Translations under genes and position numbers: made by a program
The notes under the pieces: generated by a model
Told to the model about the DNA's origin: nothing
Database searches by the model: none
Seen by the model: only the letters and a program-made list of their open reading frames with translations
Assembly (NCBI GenBank): GCA_026002875.1
Contig: BPGE01000001.1
Coordinates: 4,092,001 to 4,156,000, forward strand
Length of the DNA stretch: 64,000 nucleotides
Direction: 5' to 3'
DNA from: Bryobacteraceae bacterium
GTDB lineage: Bacteria; Acidobacteriota; Terriglobia; Bryobacterales; Bryobacteraceae
Shown here: positions 1-7,932 of the stretch, one piece after another
Layout: each line of letters begins with the position of its first letter
How positions within the stretch are numbered: the first letter of the stretch is position 1

Positions 1-11
1 TGGTTCACGGC

Positions 12-30
12 AGCCCCGCCTGCCGGGGCT
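12..30 (-). terminator. Hairpin downstream of thiD
   Basis: A perfect 7-bp stem (AGCCCCG/CGGGGCT) with a 5-base loop lies about 28 bases past the thiD stop codon. It could end the minus-strand operon. No T-run follows it on the minus strand, so it is at best a weak or Rho-assisted terminator. Confidence 0.3.
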
Positions 31-57
31 CGGAGCGCACGAAGCGTACGGGGCGGA

Positions 58-858
58 TCACTCGGTCCTGGCATGGTGATTCACCGGACCTGCGCCCCGG
101 CCAAGGCCGGGGTTTGTCCGGATGGCCTCCGTAATGAATTGTTTGGCGCGTTCCACGGCCGCCGGCAACGCCAGGCCGCAGGCGAGGCCTGCGGTGATGG
201 CGGCTGAATACGTGCAGCCGGTGCCGTGCGTATGGGGCGTCTCAAAACGTGGCGCACGGTACCAGCGCGTCTCGGCGCCGTTGAAGAGCAGATCGGCGGC
301 TTCTCCTTCAAGGTGCCCCCCCTTGACGAGCACGGAGACGCCGCAGCGCGCGTGAATTGCACGCGCGGCCTCCTCCATCTCCGCGGGCGTGCGCACAGGG
401 AAACCGGCAAGGGCCGCGGCCTCGTGCAGGTTGGGTGTCACCAGAGCGGCGTGCGGCAGCAGCATTTCCACCAGGGCGCTCCGCGCGTCTTCCGCGATCA
501 GGGGCGCCCCATGCTTGGAGATCATGACGGGATCGACCACCAGCGGCGCCTGCAGCCGGGGAGCCAGCGCAGCAACGGTTTCGATGATGGGAACCGATCC
601 CAGCGCGCCCGTCTTCGCCGCCTGCGGCGGAATGTCGTCCAGCACAGCCTCCACCTGTGCGCGCACGAGACGGGGCTCGACCAGAACCACTTCGGAAACG
701 GCGCATGTGTTCTGGACGGTCAGCAGCGTAATGGCCGCCTCGCCGTAGACCCCAAACTGATGGAAGGTCTTCAGGTCTGCCTGGATGCCGGCCCCGCCGC
801 TGGGGTCGGAGCCGGCGATGGTCAGCGCAACGGGCTTCACGCCTCCAGTGTCACTCAA
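58..858 (-). CDS. thiD: Hydroxymethylpyrimidine/phosphomethylpyrimidine kinase ThiD
   Basis: This 266-residue cytoplasmic kinase phosphorylates HMP and then HMP-phosphate to give HMP-PP, the pyrimidine half of thiamine. The length is normal for ThiD. The substrate-binding segment AGSDPSGGAGIQAD is at residues 15-28, and the ribokinase-superfamily anion-hole motif GTGCTYSAA is at 212-220, with VKGGH at 178-182. The family usually has GTGCTLSAA, so the tyrosine is a minor variant. The ATG overlaps the last 8 bases of the upstream secreted-protein gene, so it is probably translated from the same transcript, although the two products have no obvious functional link. There is no TPP riboswitch directly upstream, because the preceding sequence is coding. 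No other thiamine gene is visible. Confidence 0.95.
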   Translation of the reverse strand: MSDTGGVKPVALTIAGSDPSGGAGIQADLKTFHQFGVYGEAAITLLTVQNTCAVSEVVLVEPRLVRAQVEAVLDDIPPQAAKTGALGSVPIIETVAALAPRLQAPLVVDPVMISKHGAPLIAEDARSALVEMLLPHAALVTPNLHEAAALAGFPVRTPAEMEEAARAIHARCGVSVLVKGGHLEGEAADLLFNGAETRWYRAPRFETPHTHGTGCTYSAAITAGLACGLALPAAVERAKQFITEAIRTNPGLGRGAGPVNHHARTE

Positions 859-2617
859 ACCGGAGACGGCCCGTCGTCGTGGCGCCGGAACCGTTGACGA
901 TCTCGACTTCCACCGAGTCCAGCTCCGTATGCGTGCCGGAGACCGGGAAGTGCGCCCGCAGGCTGAAGACGCTGCCGGAGACCGTCCTGTAGTACTCGGC
1001 GAATGCGTTGCGCACGTCGACGTCGATCCTGCCCGGGGAAGCAGGCTGGCCGGATTTCAGAAAGAACGTGAACGACAGCCGCGACGCCGTCCTGGCCGTG
1101 TCGAAGCCCGTGAGCGTGACCTGCGCGTTGGCCGAAGCCACCGCCGCCCGCGCCTGCGTCAGCACCACCGGCGCAGCCGCAATGCGGATGGTCTCCTCGG
1201 CTGACCTGGAACCGATGGCGATCCGCACGCGGATGGTTCCCGCAGTGGAGCCGGTCTGCAGGGTCAGTTCGCCGGATTCCGAGGCGCCCTCCGCAAACAG
1301 CACCGGCTGGCTCCGGGCGGAAATCGGGAGAAGCATCACGGCAGTGTCGTCCGGCAGACCGGAATCGGGTGCAAACGTAACGGTTAACGAACCGGTAACC
1401 GCCGCGCGCGCTGCTTCCGAGAGCTTGACCCTGAATCTGACCTGCTTCGCTGGTCCGGGTGTCTCCAGCCAGACAAATGAGGGGGCGGGGGTGGGAAAGT
1501 CGTTGACCTGCACCTCGAGCGGAAACAGCCGCTCTTCCACACGCAGGGTGCCTGACGCCAGCCCGACGCGATCCGACTGGAACCTGAGCTCGAACATCGA
1601 GGGATCTGAGGTCGGCATCAGCTGGAAGCCGTCGCCAGTCACCGACGCCGGCGCGGCGGGAGTGATCCGGATGCGGCGGGTCAGGACGGAGCGCCGTTCG
1701 ACGGATCCAAGGCTGACCTTTTCCCCTGCCTTCAGCCAGAGCCATCCGGAAGGGGTCTCAAGCTCCACGCTGGAGGCGGCGACACTGGATGCGCGCAGTA
1801 TCACCTTCAGATCGTTTACATGGAGCGTCCTCGAGTACTCTCCGGGGGCACTGGGAGCGAAGCGGACGGAGAAGTCCGCGAATTCCCCCGGAGCAATGGT
1901 TCGGGGCGGGAAGAACTGGTCGAACGTGGTGAAGGGTCCGGGATCGATCGAAAGCCTTGTAATAACGACTGATATCGTATTTCGGTTCCTGATCCGGAAC
2001 CTCGCGGTGGAGGATTCGCCCGGCGCGGCGGAGGGCATGGTAAAGGAATCTCCTACAGGCACTTCTGCGTTGCCATCCCGGAAAAACAACTGAAAAGCAG
2101 GGACTTCGGCCAGAGGCACCCAAGCCGATGAACCATCCTCGCCGATGGCCAGAATGCGGTCGTCCTCGCGCAACGCCCGCAAACCGGGGCCAATCTGCTC
2201 AGGCTCCGCATCAGGGGCAGCGTCCATCTCCGTAAAATGTAGTATTTGAAGATCCGAATCGAATCGCGCCCATTGGGATGCAGAGGGAAAGAAGAACCAG
2301 ATGGCCTCATCCGCGGGCATCCGTCTGGCCATTGCCGGACCTTCGGGCACGGATTCGCCGTAGCAGCCGGAGTCGGGGTAGCACAGGAACAGGTGGTGAT
2401 GGGTCTTGTACCACAAAAGTCGTCCGTCGAAGCCGGCGCTGTGGACGCCTTCCGGGATCACCACAGGCGTTTCCCATGCACCGGGCGCTCCGACCAGCGC
2501 CCGCAACGCCCCCCGCCCGTCGGCGAAGTAACCCTGAACCGGCCGTTCCTGGCCCAGAGCCGCCGTGGCGAGGAAAACGGGGATCAGCCAATCAAGGGCA
2601 GTCGTTCTGTTCTTCAT
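851..2617 (-). CDS. Secreted choice-of-anchor D domain protein
   Basis: This encodes a protein of 588 residues starting with a Sec signal peptide (MKNRTTALDW, then a hydrophobic stretch ending ...ATAALGQ). An upstream in-frame ATG exists, but the start at 2617 forms an ATGA overlap with the stop of the preceding gene, which fixes the choice. The middle has an immunoglobulin-like domain of the ASPM/SPD-2/hydin (choice-of-anchor D) kind, with the segments TIAPGEFADFSVRFAPSAPG and GTLRVEERLFPLEVQ, followed by further beta-rich repeats to the end. Such domains are common in secreted acidobacterial proteins and are presumably used for binding or scaffolding. No catalytic motif is visible. It is coupled to the upstream Ig-like membrane protein, and the two may be a surface pair. 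Confidence 0.8.
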   Translation of the reverse strand: MKNRTTALDWLIPVFLATAALGQERPVQGYFADGRGALRALVGAPGAWETPVVIPEGVHSAGFDGRLLWYKTHHHLFLCYPDSGCYGESVPEGPAMARRMPADEAIWFFFPSASQWARFDSDLQILHFTEMDAAPDAEPEQIGPGLRALREDDRILAIGEDGSSAWVPLAEVPAFQLFFRDGNAEVPVGDSFTMPSAAPGESSTARFRIRNRNTISVVITRLSIDPGPFTTFDQFFPPRTIAPGEFADFSVRFAPSAPGEYSRTLHVNDLKVILRASSVAASSVELETPSGWLWLKAGEKVSLGSVERRSVLTRRIRITPAAPASVTGDGFQLMPTSDPSMFELRFQSDRVGLASGTLRVEERLFPLEVQVNDFPTPAPSFVWLETPGPAKQVRFRVKLSEAARAAVTGSLTVTFAPDSGLPDDTAVMLLPISARSQPVLFAEGASESGELTLQTGSTAGTIRVRIAIGSRSAEETIRIAAAPVVLTQARAAVASANAQVTLTGFDTARTASRLSFTFFLKSGQPASPGRIDVDVRNAFAEYYRTVSGSVFSLRAHFPVSGTHTELDSVEVEIVNGSGATTTGRLRFE

Positions 2618-3231
2618 GGCTTTCCAATCGTGATGGTGGGTGTTCCGATGCTCGGGGTGACAACCACAGCGGCGGGCGGAGAGTAGGGCGACGGGCTGCT
2701 CCTGCCGCCTGCAAAGGCGAGACCGGCTGCAGCTCCGGCTCCGGCAGCAAGGAAGAAGACCCACTTCTTCGAGCCGGAGGGAGGCTTGAACGAAGGATTG
2801 GAGCGGTCCGCCCGGCTGGGCAGGGCGGTGGCGGAGATCTCGATGGGGATGGCTGTTTCAGCCCGCAGACTGCCGGACACGGCGGCCACGAGCATCTCCA
2901 GCCGGCCGGGTTCGGCGCCCCACCGGATTCCGTAGACGGAAGCCTCGCCCCGGGGGCCGGAAACCGTGGACTCCGTCCGGAGACCGCTGGAGAAGGCGCC
3001 GGAGGGGCCCTGCGCCGGCAGCCGGAAGTGGACGGTCGCACCCTGGACCGGACGGCCGGAAGCATCCTTCACCACGACCGCAAACCGGCGGGAGGAAAAG
3101 GCCTGCGCGGGCACGACGGCCCCGGCCCCCTCCGCGACTTCAATGCGGAGGGCGTCCTGGCCGGATGCGGCGAGGCACACGGAGAGAAAGAGCGCGCAGA
3201 GAGCGCGCCCGCGCGCATGCAGAACACGCAT
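2614..3231 (-). CDS. Ig-like (Big_1-type) membrane-anchored protein
   Basis: This encodes 205 residues. An N-terminal signal peptide (about 1-25, ending ...CLAASG) is followed by one bacterial Ig-like domain at about 45-135. That domain carries the typical phrases VVVKDASGRPVQGATVHF and GEASVYGI seen in Big_1/invasin-type repeats. A hydrophobic helix sits near residues 155-175 (KKWVFFLAAGAGAAAGLAF), and a proline-rich tail follows, so the protein is probably anchored in a membrane by its C-terminal part. Its stop overlaps the start of the choice-of-anchor D gene (ATGA), which indicates translational coupling. The function is unknown, and the arrangement suggests an exported structural pair. 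Confidence 0.7.
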   Translation of the reverse strand: MRVLHARGRALCALFLSVCLAASGQDALRIEVAEGAGAVVPAQAFSSRRFAVVVKDASGRPVQGATVHFRLPAQGPSGAFSSGLRTESTVSGPRGEASVYGIRWGAEPGRLEMLVAAVSGSLRAETAIPIEISATALPSRADRSNPSFKPPSGSKKWVFFLAAGAGAAAGLAFAGGRSSPSPYSPPAAVVVTPSIGTPTITIGKP

Positions 3232-3263
3232 AGGGAGACACCTGCCTCTCGCGCGGCGGGCGC

Positions 3264-3971
3264 CTAGTGCTGGATCAGGACCACGGTGATGTTGTCCGGA
3301 CCGCCGGCAGCCCTGGCCGCTTCAATCAATAAGTGGGCGCGGTGCTCCAAAGATATCGGATGAAGTAGCGTCTCGCGGATTTCTTCTTCGGAAACGACGC
3401 CATGGAGGCCGTCGCTCGAGAGAAGAACCAGGCTGCCGGGCGGCACTTCGACAGGAAAAACCTGAACCCGGACGTCCGGACCGACGCCGAGAGCCATGGT
3501 CAGAACGTGGCGCATGGGATGGACGCGCAGGTTCTCCTCGCTGATGCCGAGCGGGCGGCCGACCTCGTTGACCCACGACTGGTCCTGGGTCAGCTGCTCC
3601 AGCGTCTCGCCCTGCAGCAGCCACGCACGGCTGTCGCCGACATTGGCGACGATGCAGTCGCCGCCGGTCTCGAGCAGGCAGACCAGAGTGGTTCCCATGC
3701 CTTTGCGGCGCGGGTCGCTGTTGGCGGCATCGAGAATCCGCTGGTTGGCGTGTTCGATGGCGCGGACCAGCGTGTCGGCGTCCCGGATGGAGGTAGACTT
3801 CAGGAAAGACTGGACGCTCTGGACGGCGATCTGCGAGGCGACCTCCCCCGCTTCCGCGCCGCCCATGCCGTCGGCCACAACATAGAGGCCGAGTTCAGGA
3901 TCGACGAGGAACGAATCCTCGTTGTTGGTTCTGACGCAGCCCAGATCGCTCAGTCCGAAAGATGAAAGCAC
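3264..3971 (-). CDS. PP2C-family serine/threonine phosphatase
   Basis: This encodes a 235-residue soluble metal-dependent protein phosphatase of the Stp1/PrpC type. The motifs are in the expected order: NNEDSF (16-21), VADGMGG (32-38) with a metal-binding Asp, GDSRAW, SSDGLHG, and the C-terminal GGPDNITVVLI with the last metal-binding Asp. Such phosphatases reverse Hanks-type kinase phosphorylation, but no kinase is encoded within the window next to it. The start codon is GTG. A perfect TATAAT lies 11 bases upstream, so the leader would be only a few bases long. It precedes the Ig-like protein gene by 32 bases on the same strand and may head that operon. Confidence 0.92.
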   Translation of the reverse strand: MLSSFGLSDLGCVRTNNEDSFLVDPELGLYVVADGMGGAEAGEVASQIAVQSVQSFLKSTSIRDADTLVRAIEHANQRILDAANSDPRRKGMGTTLVCLLETGGDCIVANVGDSRAWLLQGETLEQLTQDQSWVNEVGRPLGISEENLRVHPMRHVLTMALGVGPDVRVQVFPVEVPPGSLVLLSSDGLHGVVSEEEIRETLLHPISLEHRAHLLIEAARAAGGPDNITVVLIQH

Positions 3972-3982
3972 GCTTCCCTGCG

Positions 3983-3988
3983 ATTATA
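3983..3988 (-). promoter_or_regulatory. -10 element of the PP2C gene
   Basis: A consensus TATAAT on the minus strand ends 11 bases before the GTG start of the phosphatase. No convincing -35 lies 16-18 bases further up. If this is used, the mRNA leader is only about 5-8 bases and contains AGGGAA almost touching the start codon. Confidence 0.45.
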
Positions 3989-4159
3989 GACGCAAAGTGA
4001 GCCGGCTGCCACGCGGAAGAGCGGGGATTCCGGCCATTCATCCAGAATACGGATTCCGGATCAGGAATTGGCTCGGAAACCAGGAGATTGTGAACGGGGG
4101 ACGGCGGGGCGGGGAATGGAGGGTGGGGGGTACGCCGTCCCCCATGGGGCGAAAGACCT

Positions 4160-4246
4160 TGGTGCGGTCGAGAGGACTTGAACCTCCACGGGATTGCTCC
4201 CGCTAGCACCTCAAGCTAGTGCGTCTGCCAATTCCGCCACGACCGC
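4160..4246 (-). tRNA. leuU: tRNA-Leu (GAG)
   Basis: This is a class II tRNA with a long variable arm. The acceptor stem is GCGGTCG paired with CGACCGC (4240-4246 and 4164-4170), followed by discriminator A and an encoded CCA (4160-4162). The anticodon stem is CTAGC/GCTAG, around the loop TTGAGGT, giving anticodon GAG (Leu, CUC/CUU codons). The T arm GGTTCAAGTCC is intact. It lies 27 bases after the secG stop on the same strand. In Escherichia coli the GAG leucine tRNA leuU also follows secG, so this looks like an old conserved linkage and the two are probably co-transcribed. Confidence 0.96.
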
Positions 4247-4273
4247 AGAACCACCAACTATTATACGCGAGAG

Positions 4274-4654
4274 CTACTTCTTTGCGGGAGCAGGAGCCGC
4301 GGGCTGCGCCGGCTGACCGGGGGCAGGCGTCTGTCCCGGGATGGCCGGCGTGGCGGTGTCCTTCTTCTCCGGAGCCGGCTGGGTGGCCGGCGCCCGGTCG
4401 AGCACCGAGCCGGTCACATGGCCTTCCCGCGTGTGCAGGATCGCCAGCGACAGCGAAGTCACCATGAACAGCGCAGCGCTGATCGTCGTCGCCTTGGAGA
4501 GAATCGTGGCGGCCCCGCGCGGTCCGAAGGCGGTCTGGGAGCCCATGCCGCCGAAGGCGCCGGCAAGATCAGCCGCTTTGCCGCTCTGCAGCAGCACCAC
4601 GATGATCAGGAACAGACAGACGAGCACATGGATGATCGTGAACAGGATAATCAT
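4274..4654 (-). CDS. secG: Protein translocase subunit SecG
   Basis: This encodes a 126-residue SecG, the small subunit of the SecYEG channel in the inner membrane. The first helix is at about residues 1-20 (MIILFTIIHVLVCLFLIIVV), followed by the conserved LLQSGKAADLAGAFGG and SQTAFGPRGAAT, and a second helix near 55-75. The C-terminal 40 or so residues are a Pro/Ala/Gln-rich tail (ending APAPAKK) longer than in E. coli, as is usual in this phylum. The start at 4654 is preceded by GGGGAG at good spacing; longer in-frame versions would add a non-membrane N-terminus untypical of SecG. tRNA-Leu follows. Confidence 0.93.
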   Translation of the reverse strand: MIILFTIIHVLVCLFLIIVVLLQSGKAADLAGAFGGMGSQTAFGPRGAATILSKATTISAALFMVTSLSLAILHTREGHVTGSVLDRAPATQPAPEKKDTATPAIPGQTPAPGQPAQPAAPAPAKK

Positions 4655-4709
4655 GGGGACTCCCCGGAAATGACGCAACGCCTGCAGGCGCCGCGCAGCT
4701 CGAACTTTC

Positions 4710-4715
4710 AGTATA
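4710..4715 (-). promoter_or_regulatory. Possible -10 element of secG
   Basis: TATACT on the minus strand, 55 bases upstream of the secG start and just after the terminator of the preceding receptor gene. The best -35 at 17 bases (TTCTTT) is poor, so only the -10 is offered. Confidence 0.35.
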
Positions 4716-4730
4716 GCGTGGCGGGAGGGC

Positions 4731-4768
4731 GAAAAGAATAGAGCCCGCGGCCGAGGGGCCGCGGGCTC
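4731..4768 (-). terminator. Rho-independent terminator of the TonB receptor gene
   Basis: A perfect 12-bp stem (GAGCCCGCGGCC/GGCCGCGGGCTC, 4741-4768) has a 4-base loop. On the minus strand it is followed by TATTCTTTTC. It starts about 21 bases after the receptor stop codon, so it should end that transcript before secG. Confidence 0.85.
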
Positions 4769-4789
4769 CATCGCCGGGGGTTCCGGCAA

Positions 4790-7700
4790 TCAGAATACGA
4801 ACCGCGCGCCGAGCTGCGCCCGGCGGGCGTTCGTGCCGTCCGGGAAGCCCTGGCTGGCGGAGCCGCCCCCGTACGGCACGGGAGAGATGACCGAGCCGCG
4901 CGCCTGGAAAGCCTCCGTGAAGACGCTCGTGTTGTACACGTTGTTGAACACGTTGAACGCTTCGAAGAACACCATCGCCGTCTTGCCTTCGCCGACGCGG
5001 AAGTTCTTCGACAGGCGGGCGTCGACGCGCGCGATGGAATCGATCGGCAGCGACGTGCGCGCCCAGAACGGCACGCGGAAGTCGCCGCCGAAGCCGTTCA
5101 GCGTGTTGTTGAAGGCCGCGCCGCTGAAGGGCAGGGTCACCACGCGCACCGTCGGCGTGGCGTAGCGGGCGCTGGCCATGGTGGCGATCATCGACAGGTT
5201 CCAGCCGTTGACCAGCGCGTCGGCGGCGCGGTTCGACAGCTGAATCCGCGGCGGCGCGATCACTCCGCTCAGCACGAGGCGGTGCCGCTGGTCGAGCTGG
5301 CTGGTGGCCTTCTGTTCAGCGTAGTTGCCGTTGGAAAGCGTGCGCAGGGAATCCGTGGCGATGAACAGGTTGTTGTTGGCCGCGCCCTGGTTCAGGTCGC
5401 GCGCGTGAGACCAGGTGTAGGACACGTTGCCCTGCATCCAGCGTCCCGCGCGGCGGCGCAGCTGCACCACCAGGCCGTCGTACCAGAGCCGGCCGCCGTT
5501 TTCGAGCTGGTTGATCCGCTGGTAGCGGGGATCGATGCGGTTGGCGGCCAGATACACGGGCGTCGAATACGTTCCGACGTTCTGGCCGTTGACGTCCTGG
5601 ATCGTGTAGGTGACCGTCTGCGCCGTGGGGCCAATGTTCAGGTCGCGGGTCATGAAGAACTTGACGCCGCGGCTGGCGATGTAGGAGACCGTGATGCCCA
5701 TCGTGCGGGTGATTTCGCGCTCGATGCCGAAGTCCCACATCTGCGTGTAAGGCGTGGCCAGGTCCGGAGCGGCGAAGCCCATGCTTGAAGTGCCCGCCGG
5801 CAGGCCTGTGCCGTCGCCCGGCAGGAAGTTCGGGAACACAGGGCCGGCGGCGAGCTGCGCGGCGTTATTATTCTGCAGCGTGATGGCCCGCTGCTCGATG
5901 CCGTTGCCCTGCAGCAGGTTGCCGAGCAGCGCGCCAGGCATGCGGGCGTAGAAGATGCCGTAGCTGCCGCGCAGCACCGTCTTGGCCTGCTTGTCCAGCG
6001 AGTAGGCGAAGCCCGCGCGGGGCGCAAAGTTCTTCTTCGGCTGACGGATGCGGCCCGTCTGCGGGTAGTCCCGGTTGATCACGTCCGGCTGGTAGAACTG
6101 CGCGTACTCGTAGCGCACGCCGTAGTTCAGCGTCAGCCGGCCGCTCACCTTGAACTGATCCTGCGCGAAGAAATTCCAGTCGCGGATGAAAAAGTCGATC
6201 TTCGGACGGCCAAAGGTCTGTGCATAGCGCTGCCAGCGCTTGCCGCCGTCGAGGTTGGTGAGGTCGCGGGCGAAGTCGGTGAAGGTGGCGTACGTGTAGG
6301 TGCCGCGGCCGTTGTTCAGCAGGTCGACGACATCGCGCGTGTGGGAAAAGTCGAAGCCGAACTTGGCGTTGTGGCGGCCCTTGAGCCACGTCAGATTGTT
6401 CGTGTACTGGTAGCGGTCTTCCGTGGGCTGCACGCGCGGCAGGAACGTGGCGACGCCGAGGTTGCCCTGCCCCTGCACGGAGAGCTGGCCCAGCAGCCCG
6501 TTCGGCGGAGCGAGCTGCGGGTTGACGGCGTCATACAGCCGGTCCTTCATGTAGCCGAAGCGGGCTTCGTTCACCAGAGTGGGCGTCAGCAGCCACGTGT
6601 GGGAGAGGCGGGCGAAGCGGGTGCGAACGCTCGAGTCTCCGTTGTTGCCGACGCCAGCGCCGGTGTTCAGCGTGGCCTGCGTCTGGATGCCGTTCGGCGA
6701 GAACCAGTTCATCACGTTGCCGCTGAGGGCGAGTGAGTGCCGCTCGTTCGGGCGCCAGTCCAGCTTGCCGAAAACGGCGTTCTGGTCGGCGTTGCGCTCC
6801 ACCTGGCCGAAGAAACGCTTGAAGTAGTCGATGGCGTTCTGGCACTGCTGCGGAGTCGCAGGAGCGGCGCAGGTGCCGATGAACTGGCCCGTGGCGGTGA
6901 ACAGCTGCGGGTTGGTCACCGAGCTGGCCAGCGGGAAATAGCGGCGCGTGATTTCGCCGTTGAAGAAGTAGAAGAGCTTGTCCTTCTGGATCGGACCGCC
7001 GATGGAGCCGCCGGCCTGGTTGCGGCGCTCGGGCGGATTGAAGGTGGCATAGCGGTCGCGGGCGTTGAAGTCCTGGTTGCGGAAGAACCAGAAGCCCGTG
7101 CCGTGAATGTCGTTGGTGCCGCTCTTCGTGACCGTGTTGATCACGCCGCCCACGGCTCGGCCGAACTCGGCGGCGAAGCCCGAGCTCTGCACCTGGAACT
7201 CCTGCACGGCGTCCTGGCTCATGTTGGAGCTGATGCGCGTGCGCCCGGCGTTCTCGTTGTAGTAGCCCTGCGTCGTGTCGTTCCCGTCAGTGAGGAACGC
7301 GTTGCCGCCCGGCACGCCGCGGAACGTGACCAGGCCGAACGTGCCGTCTTCCGTCACGCCCGGGGTCAGCAGCACGAAGCTGTCCACGCGGCGGCCGTTG
7401 ATCGGCAGGTTCATGATGTCGCGGTCCTCGACCACCTGCGACACGCCCGTCTTCAGCTGGTCGACCACGGGCGTGGAATCCGTGACCGTGATCTCCTGCA
7501 CCTGCGCCTGAACATCGAGGATGATGTTCAGCGCCACGTTCTGACCGACGAGCACCTGGATCTCCTTCGCCTCCCACGGGGCGAAGCCCTGGCGCGTGAC
7601 AGTGACCTGATAGCCTGTCGCCGGCGGCAGCGAGGGCGCCGCGAACAGGCCGGCTTCATTGGTTTCCAGATTGCGCCGGATTCCGAGGGACGGGTTGCTG

Positions 7701-7852
7701 ACGACAACCGTTGCTCCCGGAATCACAGCGCCACTCGCGTCGCGTACCGTTCCGTTGATCGCCCCGAGGCCGGCCAGCGACTGCGCGAAGGCAGGCGCCG
7801 CCGTCCAGAGGCAGACCACTGCACAGATCCAGTAGAGTGTCTTTTTCAGCAA
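4790..7852 (-). CDS. TonB-dependent receptor, Oar-like, with carboxypeptidase-regulatory domain
   Basis: This encodes a 1020-residue outer-membrane receptor. It begins with a signal peptide (LLKKTLYWICAVVCLWTAAPAFAQ). An Ig-like carboxypeptidase-regulatory domain follows (GTVRDASGAVIPGATVVVSN, about 32-51), then a plug domain (INGRRVDSF, VTFRGVPGGNAFLTDGND) and a long beta-barrel ending in a terminal aromatic (ARFVF), the usual outer-membrane signature. The barrel phrase NPPERRNQAGGSIGGPIQKD is typical of the large Oar/CarboxypepD_reg receptor family of Acidobacteriota, thought to import oligosaccharides or peptides with TonB-ExbBD energy. The substrate is unknown. The start is TTG: AGGAGT lies 6 bases ahead, whereas in-frame ATGs further up would place about 100 non-signal residues in front. 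It stands alone, divergent from an SDR gene and closed by a strong terminator. Confidence 0.9.
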   Translation of the reverse strand: MLKKTLYWICAVVCLWTAAPAFAQSLAGLGAINGTVRDASGAVIPGATVVVSNPSLGIRRNLETNEAGLFAAPSLPPATGYQVTVTRQGFAPWEAKEIQVLVGQNVALNIILDVQAQVQEITVTDSTPVVDQLKTGVSQVVEDRDIMNLPINGRRVDSFVLLTPGVTEDGTFGLVTFRGVPGGNAFLTDGNDTTQGYYNENAGRTRISSNMSQDAVQEFQVQSSGFAAEFGRAVGGVINTVTKSGTNDIHGTGFWFFRNQDFNARDRYATFNPPERRNQAGGSIGGPIQKDKLFYFFNGEITRRYFPLASSVTNPQLFTATGQFIGTCAAPATPQQCQNAIDYFKRFFGQVERNADQNAVFGKLDWRPNERHSLALSGNVMNWFSPNGIQTQATLNTGAGVGNNGDSSVRTRFARLSHTWLLTPTLVNEARFGYMKDRLYDAVNPQLAPPNGLLGQLSVQGQGNLGVATFLPRVQPTEDRYQYTNNLTWLKGRHNAKFGFDFSHTRDVVDLLNNGRGTYTYATFTDFARDLTNLDGGKRWQRYAQTFGRPKIDFFIRDWNFFAQDQFKVSGRLTLNYGVRYEYAQFYQPDVINRDYPQTGRIRQPKKNFAPRAGFAYSLDKQAKTVLRGSYGIFYARMPGALLGNLLQGNGIEQRAITLQNNNAAQLAAGPVFPNFLPGDGTGLPAGTSSMGFAAPDLATPYTQMWDFGIEREITRTMGITVSYIASRGVKFFMTRDLNIGPTAQTVTYTIQDVNGQNVGTYSTPVYLAANRIDPRYQRINQLENGGRLWYDGLVVQLRRRAGRWMQGNVSYTWSHARDLNQGAANNNLFIATDSLRTLSNGNYAEQKATSQLDQRHRLVLSGVIAPPRIQLSNRAADALVNGWNLSMIATMASARYATPTVRVVTLPFSGAAFNNTLNGFGGDFRVPFWARTSLPIDSIARVDARLSKNFRVGEGKTAMVFFEAFNVFNNVYNTSVFTEAFQARGSVISPVPYGGGSASQGFPDGTNARRAQLGARFVF

Positions 7853-7858
7853 GCGGAG

Positions 7859-7864
7859 ACTCCT
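7859..7864 (-). promoter_or_regulatory. Ribosome binding site fixing a TTG start
   Basis: AGGAGT on the minus strand lies 6 bases before TTG at 7852. This start places a perfect signal peptide at the N-terminus of the receptor, which decides against the upstream ATG codons. Confidence 0.75.
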
Positions 7865-7932
7865 GAAGTGGGGTAAATACCAGTATAAGGCAACACCCTC
7901 TTTCAAGTGGGTGACAGCCGGGGAGCAATTCG

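Noticed and set aside
95-112. 8-bp inverted repeat CCCCGGCC/GGCCGGGG
   Set aside because: It lies inside the thiD coding sequence with a 2-base loop and no following T-run, so it is probably a coincidence of GC-rich codons.
858-2617. TPP riboswitch upstream of thiD
   Set aside because: The thiD start overlaps the preceding gene, so there is no leader to hold a riboswitch.
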